NCBI RefSeq assembly: GCF_014205135.1
Contig: NZ_JACHMY010000001.1
Location: 6,138,001-6,202,000, forward strand
Source: Kribbella italica
GTDB taxonomy: Bacteria; Actinomycetota; Actinomycetes; Propionibacteriales; Kribbellaceae
DNA: 64,000 bases
Direction of reading: 5' to 3'
The notes below the pieces were generated by a model, which saw nothing but the letters and a program-made list of their open reading frames with translations, searched no databases and was not told the origin of the DNA. Below, one piece after another: positions 8,881 through 17,138 of this stretch (positions within the stretch are counted from its first letter, which is position 1; each line of letters opens with the position of its first letter). The position numbers were made by a program, and so were the translations under genes.

Positions 8881-9585
8881 TCAGGGGTGCTGGACGCGTT
8901 CGTTGATGACGGCGAGCACGCCGCCCAGGTGTTCACGGGTGAGCCGTTCGGCCAGCGCGACGTCGCCGGCCCGGACGGCGGCGAGAATGGCCTGGTGCTC
9001 GACCAGGTCGGTCTGCCGGTCGCCGTGGATGTGCAGGATCTCGAGCTGCTCACGGACGTTGACGACGGTGACGGACTCGACCACCTCGGCCAGCGTCGCG
9101 TTGCCCGACGCCTGCGCGAGGTTGCGGTGGAAGTCCATGTTCACCTCGGCCAGCCGGGCGTGGTCGCCGACGGCGATCAGCTCCGCGGCCGCGGCCAGAT
9201 CGGTCGCCATCCGGTCGAGCGCCTCGGCGCCGCGGACCTGGGCGGCCAGCGCCGCGACGGGCGGCTCGATCAGGGCCCTGGCCTGGAGCAGCTCGACCAG
9301 CCGGTCGGCCGACGGGGTCGGGGCCAGCGGGTTGGCCAGCACGAGCCGGCCGATGTGCGGCCCGACGTACACGCCGGAGCCGTGCCGGAGCTCGACCGCG
9401 CCGGTCGCCTCGAGCCGGCGCAGCGTCTCGCGGACGGTCGGCACCGCGACCTTGAACCGGTCCGCCAGGGACCGGACCGACTCGAACTGGTCGCCGGCGG
9501 CCAGCTTGCGATCGGCGATCAGCGCCAGCATCGACGCGGCCAGATCGTCGAGCAGCGTACGTCGTACGACGCCTGGCGTGCTCAC
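8881..9585 (-). CDS. GntR-family (FadR/FCD) regulator of the sugar operon
   Basis: 234 aa, GTG start at 9585 overlapping the stop of the upstream secreted-protein gene. The wHTH spans about residues 30-80 (VRSLADRFKVAVPTVRETLR), and the FCD effector domain about 90-225 has metal-type ligands (DFHRNLAQASGN, then a later His in REHLGG). Its place inside the operon, 14 bp before the binding-protein gene, makes it the likely autoregulator. The palindrome at 10858-10880, placed between the -35 and -10 of the operon promoter, is the natural candidate operator. The inducer is presumably a sugar acid of the pathway; that is inferred from the family. Confidence 0.86.
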   Translation of the reverse strand: MSTPGVVRRTLLDDLAASMLALIADRKLAAGDQFESVRSLADRFKVAVPTVRETLRRLEATGAVELRHGSGVYVGPHIGRLVLANPLAPTPSADRLVELLQARALIEPPVAALAAQVRGAEALDRMATDLAAAAELIAVGDHARLAEVNMDFHRNLAQASGNATLAEVVESVTVVNVREQLEILHIHGDRQTDLVEHQAILAAVRAGDVALAERLTREHLGGVLAVINERVQHP

Positions 9586-10823
9586 GGGCCGCTGTCCCGG
9601 GTGAGGGTGACGCCGGTGAACCTGGGCCGGTAGATGCTCACGTCGGCGTACAGGTCGTTGTTGGCGTCGAGGCTGTTGACGTTGTGGCTGACCAGCAGGG
9701 TGTTGCCGCGGCGCAGGTCGGGGTGCTCGTGGGAGTTGTAGGTGATGATGTCCGCGTCGCCGTAGCTGCCCGACGCGCCGGTCTCCGGCGTCCGGTACAG
9801 CTCGACCTGGTTGACGAACGGGCCGGTCGGCGAGCAGGAGAAGTAGCCGACGACGCGATCGCTGAACAGCTCGGTGGTGTCGTGCGTGACCAGCAGGTAG
9901 CCGTCACCCCAGCGGGTGACGCTGTGCTCGTTGGCGACGCCCTCGAGCACCCGTGCCGAGGCGGTCTCGTCCGCCGACCAGCCACTGCCCGTCCAGTACT
10001 GCCAGGGCGCCGCGGCCAGGTCGTCGCCGCGGACTCGCGCGACGTGCTCGTACTTCGACGCGCCCAGGTCCTCCACGCCGTACACGTAGGTGTACCCACG
10101 GTCCCGGAGCAGCCACGCGGACCACTGGACGTTGGCCGCCGACGGCAGCGGGACGAGCTTCTGCAGCTTCAGCGTCTTGCTGTCGAACCGGGCCAGCGAG
10201 TTGCTCGCCCAGCGCCAGTCCCACTGGCCCGTCCCGGTCCGCTCGAACCGCAGCGCGACGACGTCGAGGTTCCGGCCGGCCTTGCTCGTCCCCGCGGCGC
10301 CGAACCAGTACCAGCCGTTCGCGGGCGGAGGGACCAGCGCGGTCGGGTCGTTCGCCGTACCGCCGGTGACGGTCTTCAGGGAGTTGCCCCGCTGGACCAT
10401 GAAGGAGTTGTTGATGAACGGCGTCGTGGTGGGACGGCTGCCGTCCGGGTTGACCGGGCCGAGGAAGGTGTCGGAGAAGATCCAGGCCGTCCGGCCGCCG
10501 GGCAGGCGGACCGAGTACGTGCTGTCGGCGCCCGTCCAGCCCTTGCCGGTGTCGCTGTAGGCGTTGAACAGGGCCTCGGGAGCGGCGTGCGGCCGCGCGG
10601 TCGCTTTCCAGTTCGTCCGTACAGTGGCGCAGCTCCGCGACCCGGTCTGCGCGGCGAACGCGTGGGCCGGCGCGGTGGTGGTCGCCGGGGCCCGGAGGTT
10701 GCCGATGACGGGCGGAGGGCCGGTTTCGGCGGCGGCGGGCGACAGGCTCGTGGCGGCGACCGCGGCGGCCAGGGTGGTGGCGGCGGCGATCCAGCGGCGG
10801 TGTGACTTGTTGTCCTTCACCAT
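9582..10823 (-). CDS. secreted DUF4185-like beta-propeller protein
   Basis: About 413 aa. Three starts lie close together (ATG 10826, ATG 10823, GTG 10820); the AAGAGG box best fits the last two, so the choice is uncertain by one or two residues. A signal peptide with a basic N-terminus and a long Ala-rich core ends near the AAA-ETG junction. The mature protein is rich in Trp, Tyr and Gly repeats (GRTAWIFSDTFLGPVNPDG, TSKAGRNLDVVALRF, YTYVYGVEDLG) like DUF4185/five-blade propeller domains, which are often associated with carbohydrate binding or cleavage. It is the first gene of the operon and presumably works outside the cell on the polymer or glycoside whose products are imported. No enzymatic activity can be asserted. 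Confidence 0.74.
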   Translation of the reverse strand: MVKDNKSHRRWIAAATTLAAAVAATSLSPAAAETGPPPVIGNLRAPATTTAPAHAFAAQTGSRSCATVRTNWKATARPHAAPEALFNAYSDTGKGWTGADSTYSVRLPGGRTAWIFSDTFLGPVNPDGSRPTTTPFINNSFMVQRGNSLKTVTGGTANDPTALVPPPANGWYWFGAAGTSKAGRNLDVVALRFERTGTGQWDWRWASNSLARFDSKTLKLQKLVPLPSAANVQWSAWLLRDRGYTYVYGVEDLGASKYEHVARVRGDDLAAAPWQYWTGSGWSADETASARVLEGVANEHSVTRWGDGYLLVTHDTTELFSDRVVGYFSCSPTGPFVNQVELYRTPETGASGSYGDADIITYNSHEHPDLRRGNTLLVSHNVNSLDANNDLYADVSIYRPRFTGVTLTRDSGP

Positions 10824-10857
10824 CATCCTCTTCGGCAGGGATTGACCACACGTAGAA

Positions 10858-10880
10858 AATGATCTGATCACTTGGTCATT
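10858..10880. promoter_or_regulatory. candidate GntR operator
   Basis: Inverted repeat with arms AATGATC and GGTCATT (6 of 7 positions symmetrical) around a 9-bp centre that itself holds TGATCA. It overlaps the -10 and spacer of the operon promoter. Binding by the operon-encoded GntR protein (8881-9585) is inferred from position. Confidence 0.5.
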
Positions 10881-10890
10881 AGCCTGTCAA
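10862..10890 (-). promoter_or_regulatory. promoter of the eight-gene sugar operon
   Basis: On the minus strand a perfect TTGACA (10890-10885) is followed by a 17-bp spacer and TCAGAT (10867-10862), a fair -10. Transcription would start near 10855, about 30 bp before the first gene. The spacer is occupied by a palindrome, a typical repressor layout. Confidence 0.5.
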
Positions 10891-10953
10891 GACTCGGGAC
10901 GCCTCAGGGTCACCGGTCGGCCGTCGCGGCACCGGAGATGGGAGGATCGGGGT

Positions 10954-11340
10954 ATGAAGAACCTGATCATCAAGTTGCTGGCGAACGCCGTGGCGCTGGC
11001 GGTGGCGAGCTGGGTCGTCGGGGGGATCACGCTGGAGGGGGCGACCACCGGAAAGCGGGTGCTCACGCTGCTGATCGTCGCGGCCATCTTCGGCATCGTG
11101 AACGCGGTCGTGAAGCCGATCGCCAAGCTGCTCTCGCTGCCGTTCATCATCCTGACGCTGGGCCTGCTGATCTTCGTGATCAACGCCCTGATGCTGCTGC
11201 TGACCTCCTGGATCACCGGCAAGCTGGACGTCCAGTTCCACGTCGACGGGTTCGTCGCGGCGCTGCTCGGCTCGCTGGTGATCACCCTGGTCGGCGTCCT
11301 GCTGAACGCCGTCCTCCCGGACAAGGCCGAGATCCGCTGA
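10954..11340 (+). CDS. phage-holin-superfamily-IV membrane protein (YvlD type)
   Basis: 128 aa with four predicted membrane helices (about residues 5-28, 37-55, 62-85, 98-122). The Asn and Pro pattern is that of the family (IFGIVNAVVKPIAKLLSLPF, FVINALMLLL). The gene has a GGGAGG ribosome site. Despite the family name, chromosomal copies in actinobacteria are not lysis proteins; their role is unknown and perhaps in envelope stress. It ends 1 bp before the start of the phosphatase gene, so the two are likely co-transcribed, divergent from the sugar operon. Confidence 0.88.
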   Translation: MKNLIIKLLANAVALAVASWVVGGITLEGATTGKRVLTLLIVAAIFGIVNAVVKPIAKLLSLPFIILTLGLLIFVINALMLLLTSWITGKLDVQFHVDGFVAALLGSLVITLVGVLLNAVLPDKAEIR

Positions 11341-11341
11341 G

Positions 11342-11791
11342 ATGAGTCCCGCGGTGAGGCGCGTCGAGGTGGTCTGTACGGGCAACATCTGCCGCTCGCC
11401 GGTCGGCGAGATCGTCCTGCGCGCCAAGCTGGCCGAGGCCGGCCTGACCGACGTCGTGGTGACCAGCTCGGGGACGAGCGGCTGGCACATCGGCGACCCG
11501 ATGGACTCCCGCGCCGCCGCCGCGCTGGCCCGACGCGGGTACGACGGGAGCGCGCACCGGGCGCAGGAGTTCCGCAGCTGCTGGTTCGCCGAGCGCGACC
11601 TGGTGCTGGCGATGGACTCGGGTCACCTGTCCGCGCTGAACCGCCGCCTCGGCGACGAGGTCGTGACGGTCGAGCTGTTCGCGGACGTCGACGTACCGGA
11701 CCCGTACTACGGCGAGGACGAAGGCTTCGACGACGTGCTCGACCAGATCGAGAAAGCCGCGGACACCTGGGTCGCGCGGCTCTCCCGATAA
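11342..11791 (+). CDS. low-molecular-weight protein tyrosine phosphatase
   Basis: 149 aa. The P-loop CTGNICRSP carries nucleophile Cys12 and Arg18, and the general-acid loop DPYYGED lies near residue 120. Size and motifs match cytoplasmic or secreted LMW-PTPases such as PtpA. It removes phosphate from tyrosine residues of a protein, or possibly from arsenate-type substrates, which the sequence does not resolve. The gene starts one base after the holin-like stop and converges on the phosphofructokinase gene with only 4 bp between the stops. Confidence 0.9.
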   Translation: MSPAVRRVEVVCTGNICRSPVGEIVLRAKLAEAGLTDVVVTSSGTSGWHIGDPMDSRAAAALARRGYDGSAHRAQEFRSCWFAERDLVLAMDSGHLSALNRRLGDEVVTVELFADVDVPDPYYGEDEGFDDVLDQIEKAADTWVARLSR

Positions 11792-11795
11792 CGCC

Positions 11796-13007
11796 TTACG
11801 GCTGGCCGATCTCCGCCTTCAGCGCGGTGAACCACTCCACGCCCGCGTCGAACTCCTTGCCGCCGGCGATCCGCGGGAACTCGATCGCGCGCAGCTCGTC
11901 GCCGCGCTCCTCGTCGTGGCCGACGACCCCGGACTCGCCCCGCAGCGCCGCGTCCACGGCGTAGTCGGTGCACTCCTTGATCAGCGCCAGGTCCTTGTCG
12001 TTGGCGGCGGCCGAGCGGCTGAAGTACCCGCTCTTCTGCACCATCGTCTTCTCGGCGCCGATCCGCTCGGCGAACTGCTTGGCGAACCAGGCCCCCGGGT
12101 TGATCGTGTCCAGCTTCACGTGCCCGAACGGGTCCCGGCCGACCTCCTCGCCGCGGGCCTCCAGCTCGGCCACGATCGCCGGGACGCCGGCGCCCTCGGA
12201 CAGGAAGATGTTGACGCAGTCGTTCTCGTCCATGACCGCCTTCAGGCGCTCGGCCTCGGCGTCCAGGTCGATCGTTGCCTCCGGCACGTACACGGCGTGC
12301 ACGTCCCAGCCGCCGGACGTCAGGCCGATGCCCGGGTTCCACTCCTGGTCCTTGACCCACTCGCGGTAGGCCAGCGCGGTGGCGGCGGTCAGCCAGCCAC
12401 AGTTGCGGCCCATCACCTCGTGCACGACGAGCATCCGCGGGTTCGAACTGTGCTCGGCGATCACGTTGCGGGCGAACAGCGCGCCCTGCTCGGCGGCGGT
12501 CCAGGCACCGAGGCTCTGCCGGATCGGCACCACGTCGTTGTCGATCGTCTTCGGCAGGCCGACCACGGTCAGGTCGTAGTCGTGCTCGTGCAGGTACGCC
12601 GCAAGGTCGGCGGCGGTGGTGTTGGTGTCGTCGCCGCCGATCGTGTGCAGCACGTCGACGCCGTCGGCGACGAGTCGCTCGGCCGCCACCTGGAGGGCGT
12701 TCTGGCCGTCGGCGATCAGGCCGCGCTTGACCAGGTCGGCGGTGTTGGTCAGCTTGACCCGGCTGTTGCCGATCGGGCTGCCGCCGAACTTGTGCAGCAG
12801 ACCGGCCTGGGCCCGCACCTCGGGCGTCACGTCGACGTACCGGCCGCTCAGCAGGCCGTGGTACCCGTTCAGGTATCCGATGATCTCCACGTCCGGCGCC
12901 ACGGCGGTGTAGCGCTGGATCAGTCCGCCGACGGCGGACGACAGGCAGGGCGCGAGCCCACCCGCGGTGAGAAGGGCAACTCTGCGGACAGGCTTGTCGG
13001 CAGCCAT
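11796..13007 (-). CDS. pfp: 6-phosphofructokinase, PPi-dependent type
   Basis: 403 aa from an ATG at 13007 (a longer frame upstream is the shadow of the 13191 gene). Phosphofructokinase motifs: GGLAPCLSS near residue 16, GGDDTN at 124-129 and PKTIDND at 152-158, then MGRNCGW. In this superfamily an Asp at the second D position of GGDD blocks the ATP alpha-phosphate and is the mark of pyrophosphate-using enzymes, whereas ATP enzymes have GGDGS. The enzyme phosphorylates fructose 6-phosphate, or works in reverse, with PPi. Length is near 400 residues as in the actinobacterial PPi-PFK group (e.g. Amycolatopsis). It is transcribed alone. Confidence 0.9.
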   Translation of the reverse strand: MAADKPVRRVALLTAGGLAPCLSSAVGGLIQRYTAVAPDVEIIGYLNGYHGLLSGRYVDVTPEVRAQAGLLHKFGGSPIGNSRVKLTNTADLVKRGLIADGQNALQVAAERLVADGVDVLHTIGGDDTNTTAADLAAYLHEHDYDLTVVGLPKTIDNDVVPIRQSLGAWTAAEQGALFARNVIAEHSSNPRMLVVHEVMGRNCGWLTAATALAYREWVKDQEWNPGIGLTSGGWDVHAVYVPEATIDLDAEAERLKAVMDENDCVNIFLSEGAGVPAIVAELEARGEEVGRDPFGHVKLDTINPGAWFAKQFAERIGAEKTMVQKSGYFSRSAAANDKDLALIKECTDYAVDAALRGESGVVGHDEERGDELRAIEFPRIAGGKEFDAGVEWFTALKAEIGQP

Positions 13008-13190
13008 GGGTCGGGTCCTTCCGAAGGTCGCTGAAGTCGCTCCCAGCGTAGTGAGGCAGACCACTTCCAACGCTGGTCGGGGCCCACCAGGCGGACACGG
13101 GCCCGACCGAAGTACCCGGCCGGTCCGACTTAGGTCTCGGAAGCCGCCACTGGTCTTTCGCCGGGCCGGGGCGGCGACAAGACTGCGGAG

Positions 13191-14189
13191 ATGAGTCTGC
13201 AGCTGCGTGGTATCTCGTACGTTCCCGCGGCCGATCCGGACGCCGTACGGCGGGATCTGCGTGCGATCGCCGAGGACCTGCACTGCGACACGGTGATGCT
13301 GATCGAGTCGGACTCCGAGCGGCACCGCGCGGCCGCGGAGTACGCGCTGCAGCTCGGGCTGGACGTCTGGATCCGCCCGTACCTGGAGGACCGGCCGCAC
13401 CGGGAGATCCTGGCGCACCTGGCGACGACCGCGGCGATGGCCGAGCAGCTGCGGCAGCGGCATCCGGGCCAGGTGACATTGCTGGTCGGCAGCGAGTTCT
13501 CGCTGAGCTCGCCGGGGATGATCCCGGGGCCGAAGATCTGGCTGCGGATCCAGGTGCTCGTGCGCTGGCGGCGCTTCTTCGACCGCCGGATCACGCGCAA
13601 GCTCGGCGTACTGCTGAAGGCGGCGCTGGCGACCGCGCGGGAGTCGTTCGACGGACCGGTCAGCTACGCGGCCGGCTACTGGGAGCAGGTCGACTGGTCC
13701 GGCTTCGACCTGGTCGGCGTCAACCTGTACCGCTTCGGGACCGACCCCGCGGCGTACGAGCGACAGCTGGACGCGCTGGTCGCGGAGTCGAGCAAGCCGG
13801 TGGTGATCACGGAGTTCGGCTGCGGCTCGTTCGTCGGGGCGGACCGGCGCGGGCCCGGGTCGTTCCTGATCGTCAACTGGTTCGCCTCGCCCCCGCGGGT
13901 CAAGGAGGGGTACCAGCGCGACGAGGCGACCCAGGCGGCGTACCTGGGCGAACTGATCGACCTGTACGACGCCCGCCGCGTGCACGGGTGCTTCGTCTTC
14001 ACCTACGCGATGCAGGACTTCCCGCACTGGTCCGACCCGCTGTTCGACCTCGACATGGCCGGGTTCGGCGTGGTGAAGATCCCGGCCCACGACCTCGAGC
14101 GCCGCGAGCCGAAGGAGGCCTTCGCGACGGTGGCCCGCAAGTACGCCGGGTCAGCGCAGCGGGACCGCGCGCGGCGGGACGGGAGTTGA
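13191..14189 (+). CDS. TIM-barrel glycosidase-like protein of unknown function
   Basis: 332 aa, no signal peptide. The pattern is that of a (beta/alpha)8 barrel glycoside hydrolase: FDLVGVNLYRFG, KPVVITEFGCGS with a possible nucleophile Glu, and CFVFTYAMQDFPHW near the C-terminus. Genes like this are annotated as hypothetical or abortive-infection-like in actinobacteria; I cannot name a substrate. The 3' end overlaps the end of the convergent Lrp gene by 39 bp. The 183-bp upstream spacer shared with the phosphofructokinase gene shows no clear operator. Confidence 0.72.
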   Translation: MSLQLRGISYVPAADPDAVRRDLRAIAEDLHCDTVMLIESDSERHRAAAEYALQLGLDVWIRPYLEDRPHREILAHLATTAAMAEQLRQRHPGQVTLLVGSEFSLSSPGMIPGPKIWLRIQVLVRWRRFFDRRITRKLGVLLKAALATARESFDGPVSYAAGYWEQVDWSGFDLVGVNLYRFGTDPAAYERQLDALVAESSKPVVITEFGCGSFVGADRRGPGSFLIVNWFASPPRVKEGYQRDEATQAAYLGELIDLYDARRVHGCFVFTYAMQDFPHWSDPLFDLDMAGFGVVKIPAHDLERREPKEAFATVARKYAGSAQRDRARRDGS

Positions 14190-14588
14190 GACGACGAACG
14201 AACTGTTCGTCGAGCCGTGCACGTTCAGCTTGTCCAGCAGGTCTTCCAGCGCGTCGATCGCGGGGACCTGGACCCGGATCAGGAAGCAGTCCTCGCCGGA
14301 GATCCGGTGGCACTCGACCACCTCGGGAGTCGCCCGGGCCAGCTCGATGATCCGCGGAATCTGCCCCGGACCGGGCTTGAGCCGCACCCAGGCGGCGACG
14401 GGCAGGCCGAGCGCCGCCGGGTCGAGGTCGAGCCGGTAGCCGCGGATCACCCCCGACTCCTCCAGCCGCGTGACCCGCTCGCGCACGGTCGGCGCCGAGA
14501 CCCCGAGCCGGCGCGCGAGCTCGGTCGTCCGCAGCCGAGGATCCGCCGCCAACTCGGTCAGCAACCGCTCATTGAGTTCATCCATCAC
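14151..14588 (-). CDS. Lrp/AsnC-family transcriptional regulator
   Basis: 145 aa. The HTH lies at about residues 8-55 (LRTTELARRLGVSAPTVRERVTRLEESGVI, read in two parts) and the RAM (ACT-like) domain at about 65-140. That domain binds an amino acid and forms the oligomer. It is divergent from an EamA transporter gene with 106 bp between the starts, so it probably controls that exporter, as Lrp/LysE-type pairs do. The effector is unknown. Confidence 0.9.
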   Translation of the reverse strand: MMDELNERLLTELAADPRLRTTELARRLGVSAPTVRERVTRLEESGVIRGYRLDLDPAALGLPVAAWVRLKPGPGQIPRIIELARATPEVVECHRISGEDCFLIRVQVPAIDALEDLLDKLNVHGSTNSSFVVSTPVPPRAVPLR

Positions 14589-14617
14589 CCAGCAAGTCTA
14601 ACTCGCCATCCACCTCC

Positions 14618-14635
14618 GTTCTTGCAAGTACGAAC
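14618..14635. promoter_or_regulatory. weak palindrome in Lrp/EamA intergenic region
   Basis: GTTC and GAAC flank a 10-bp centre with partial symmetry (TTGCAAGTAC); a second TTGC...GCAA pair overlaps it (14622-14640). Its place between divergent starts fits an Lrp-type site, but symmetry is imperfect. Confidence 0.3.
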
Positions 14636-14694
14636 CGCAAATCACCTTCAAAACACCATGTCGTTGCCCGCTGGTTCTTTCTAACGTTGACCCC

Positions 14695-15594
14695 GTGAAG
14701 AACCTGCTCGCCCCGACCGCCGCCGCCGTCACCGTGCTGCTCTGGGCCTCCTCCTTCGTCGCCATCCGCCATACCGGCACGGAGTTCTCGGCCGGCCCGC
14801 TGTCCCTCGCCCGCCTCGTGATCGGCAGCGTCCTGCTCGGCGCCTTCCTCCTCCTCCAGCCGCGCGACCGCCGCTGGCAACGCCCGGCCCGCCGCGACTG
14901 GCCGCTGCTGCTGGCCTGCGGACTGCTCTGGTTCGGCGTCTACAACCTCACCCTGAACGAGGCCGAACGCCGCCTCGACGCCGGCACCGCGGCGATGCTC
15001 GTCCACATCGCGCCGCTGCTGATCGCGCTGCTGGCCGGGCTCACCCTCGGCGAAGGCTTCCCCCGGCCGCTGGTGATCGGCAGCCTGGTCGCGTTCGCCG
15101 GCGTCGTGGTGATCGGTACGTCGACCTCCACCGGCCGCGCGGAGACCTGGGGCGTCGTCCTCTGCGTCACCGCCGCCATCTCGTACGCCGTCGGCGTGGT
15201 CACCCAGAAACCCCTGCTCGGCCGGCTCCCCGCGGCCCAGGTCACCTGGATCGCCTGCACGATCGGCGCGGTCGTCTGCCTGCCGTTCACCCCTACCCTG
15301 ATCGACGAGCTCCGGATCGCGAGCGCCGGGACGATCTGGTGGGTCGTCTACCTCGGCGCCTTCCCGACCGCGCTCGGCTTCACCACCTGGGCCTTCGCGT
15401 TGCGCCGCTCGACCGCGGGCCGGATGGGCGTCACCGTGTACGCCGTACCGGTCGTTGCCATCGGCCTCGGCTGGCTCTTCCTCGCCGAAACCCCGGCCGG
15501 CTTGGCGATCGCGGGCGGCGCGCTCTGCCTGGCCGGCGTCGCGGTCTCCCGACGCAGGGTCGCCGTTGCCCGAGTGAAGGAGATGGCCCGATGA
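14695..15594 (+). CDS. EamA/DMT-superfamily exporter
   Basis: 299 aa with ten hydrophobic helices in two repeated EamA halves (about residues 5-138 and 150-290). GTG start, no clear ribosome site, and a TAACGT hexamer a few bases upstream, which would suit a leaderless transcript. Family members export amino acids or metabolites. The divergent Lrp gene hints at an amino-acid-like cargo. Its stop overlaps the start of the next gene (ATGA). Confidence 0.88.
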   Translation: MKNLLAPTAAAVTVLLWASSFVAIRHTGTEFSAGPLSLARLVIGSVLLGAFLLLQPRDRRWQRPARRDWPLLLACGLLWFGVYNLTLNEAERRLDAGTAAMLVHIAPLLIALLAGLTLGEGFPRPLVIGSLVAFAGVVVIGTSTSTGRAETWGVVLCVTAAISYAVGVVTQKPLLGRLPAAQVTWIACTIGAVVCLPFTPTLIDELRIASAGTIWWVVYLGAFPTALGFTTWAFALRRSTAGRMGVTVYAVPVVAIGLGWLFLAETPAGLAIAGGALCLAGVAVSRRRVAVARVKEMAR

Positions 15595-16571
15595 AGTTCG
15601 GACTCTTCGTCCCGCAGGGCTGGCGGATGGACCTCGTCGAGATCGACGACCCGGTCGAGCAGTGGGAGGCGATGACCGCCGTCGCCCGCACGGCCGACGC
15701 CGGCCCGTGGGACTCGATCTGGCTGTTCGACCACTTCCACACCGTGCCCGAACCGGTCCGCGAGACCGTCTTCGAGGCCTGGACGACCACCGCCGCCCTG
15801 GCCCGCGACACGCACCGGGTGAAGCTCGGCCAGATGGTCGGCTGCAACGGATACCGCAACCCCGCCCTCTACGCGAAGATGGCCGCGACCGTCGACGTCG
15901 CCAGCCACGGCCGCCTGTACGCCGGGATCGGGGCCGGCTGGTCGGAGCACGAGTGGACGGCGTACGGGTATCCCTGGACCGGCCTCAAGGACCGGATGGG
16001 CTCGTTCAGCGAGTCCGTCGAACTGATCCACCGGCTGTGGACCGAGGAGGACGTCGTCTTCCACGGCAAGTACCACTCGGCCGACAAGCCCTTCGTCGAA
16101 CCGCGCCGCAAGCCGCCGCTGTGGATCGGCGGCGGTGGCGAGAAGATCACGCTCAAACTCGTCGCGCAGTACGCCGACGCCTGCAACTTCGGGACCGGCG
16201 TCGTCGACACGATCAAGCGCAAGCTCGCCGTCCTGCGCCGGCACTGCGACGCGGTCGGCCGCGACTACGGCACGATCGTGAAATCCACGAGCATCAACGT
16301 GTTCCCCGTCGAGACCGGCGCCGACCCGGTGACCGCGACGGCGAAGGCCCGGGGCCGCTACACGCTGCAGGAGTTCGGCGAGATCGGCGCCGGCGGTGGA
16401 CTGGAGGGCCTGCGGGCCGAGCTCGTGACGGCCGAGCAAGTGCGGATCCAGCTGGAACAGCTGGCCGAGATCGGGATCGAGTACGTGATCGCCTACATCC
16501 CGGGCGTCGCCTACGACCACGAACCACTGCAACGGTTCGCGGAGGACGTCGTACCGGCCTTCAGGGCTTGA
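15591..16571 (+). CDS. LLM-class F420-dependent oxidoreductase
   Basis: 326 aa from an ATG at 15591 overlapping the exporter stop, with AAGGAGATGG as ribosome site. The luciferase-like barrel begins MKFGLFVPQG and continues with LGQMVGCNGYRNPALYAKM, GAGWSEHEW and KPPLWIGGGGEK, typical of F420-type members (TIGR03560-like). It would use F420 or FMN to reduce or oxidise an unknown substrate. Translational coupling to the EamA exporter suggests one transcript, but a functional link is not obvious. Confidence 0.85.
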   Translation: MKFGLFVPQGWRMDLVEIDDPVEQWEAMTAVARTADAGPWDSIWLFDHFHTVPEPVRETVFEAWTTTAALARDTHRVKLGQMVGCNGYRNPALYAKMAATVDVASHGRLYAGIGAGWSEHEWTAYGYPWTGLKDRMGSFSESVELIHRLWTEEDVVFHGKYHSADKPFVEPRRKPPLWIGGGGEKITLKLVAQYADACNFGTGVVDTIKRKLAVLRRHCDAVGRDYGTIVKSTSINVFPVETGADPVTATAKARGRYTLQEFGEIGAGGGLEGLRAELVTAEQVRIQLEQLAEIGIEYVIAYIPGVAYDHEPLQRFAEDVVPAFRA

Positions 16572-16583
16572 TGCTGCGGAGCC

Positions 16584-16613
16584 GGTCGGGCGGCCGAAAT
16601 CGACCGCCCGACC
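16584..16613. terminator. bidirectional terminator hairpin
   Basis: Perfect 10-bp stem GGTCGGGCGG / CCGCCCGACC around CCGAAATCGA, between the convergent oxidoreductase gene (stop 16571) and the small secreted-protein gene (stop 16619). No long T tract, as usual in high-GC genomes. Confidence 0.7.
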
Positions 16614-16618
16614 AGTGA

Positions 16619-16891
16619 TCAGTCGTCGTACCCGAAGTAGATGCGGCCGTCGGACAGGATGATGCAGTTGCCGACCTTGTACGCGGGCTTGGCCCACAAC
16701 ATGATCTGCCGGCCGGCGATGCAGGCGTTCAGATCGCCGTACGGACCGGCCTGGTGCTGGAACACGTCCGCCGGTGTCTGGACCGCCGCGGAGGTCCGGG
16801 TCGCCGCCGGGGTCGCGGCCGCGGTGAGCGGCGCGAGGGCCAAGGCCCCCAGCATCGTGGCGGCGGTCAGCAGACGAACGGGGTTCTTCAT
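16619..16891 (-). CDS. small secreted protein of unknown function
   Basis: 90 aa from an ATG at 16891 with GGGAG about 9 bp upstream. The signal peptide has a basic start (MKNPVR), an Ala/Leu core and an ALA-type or ATP-A cleavage region near residues 26-30. The mature part is about 60 residues with two cysteines (NACIAG, GNCIILSDG) that could form one disulfide, ending in aromatic and acidic residues. No known family recognised. It may be a small exported binding or inhibitor protein; this is speculation. Confidence 0.65.
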   Translation of the reverse strand: MKNPVRLLTAATMLGALALAPLTAAATPAATRTSAAVQTPADVFQHQAGPYGDLNACIAGRQIMLWAKPAYKVGNCIILSDGRIYFGYDD

Positions 16892-17015
16892 CGACACATC
16901 TCCCAAAGGATCGGGACGCCCGGCCGGGCGCCCGTGCTGCAAATGAATGGTTCCTGTCTAGTCCACTATCGTAGGCGGTGGCCGGGTCACCGGCCGTCGG
17001 GTCCTTCGGCACTGA

Positions 17016-17048
17016 TCAGCGGGTTCTCAGCGGATTCTCAAACAGACC
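17016..17048 (+). promoter_or_regulatory. three 11-bp phased repeats upstream of mprA
   Basis: Units TCAGCGGGTTC, TCAGCGGATTC and TCAAACAGACC follow one another with exact 11-bp spacing. OmpR-class regulators bind such head-to-tail repeats, and the same TCA-start repeats precede the pepD gene. Autoregulation by MprA is inferred. Confidence 0.55.
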
Positions 17049-17138
17049 ACCTAGGCTCGTAAGGCGGTGATCAGGAGCAGACCGGATCGCCGTCCAGGTC
17101 CGGCCGGCGGTGCGCCGGTCACGAGCGGGGAGCGGCGG

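Noticed and set aside
17067..17138. Upstream GTG start for the response regulator
   Set aside because: The extra 24 residues lie before the normal receiver-domain start MRVLVVDDD and the ribosome site suits 17139 better.
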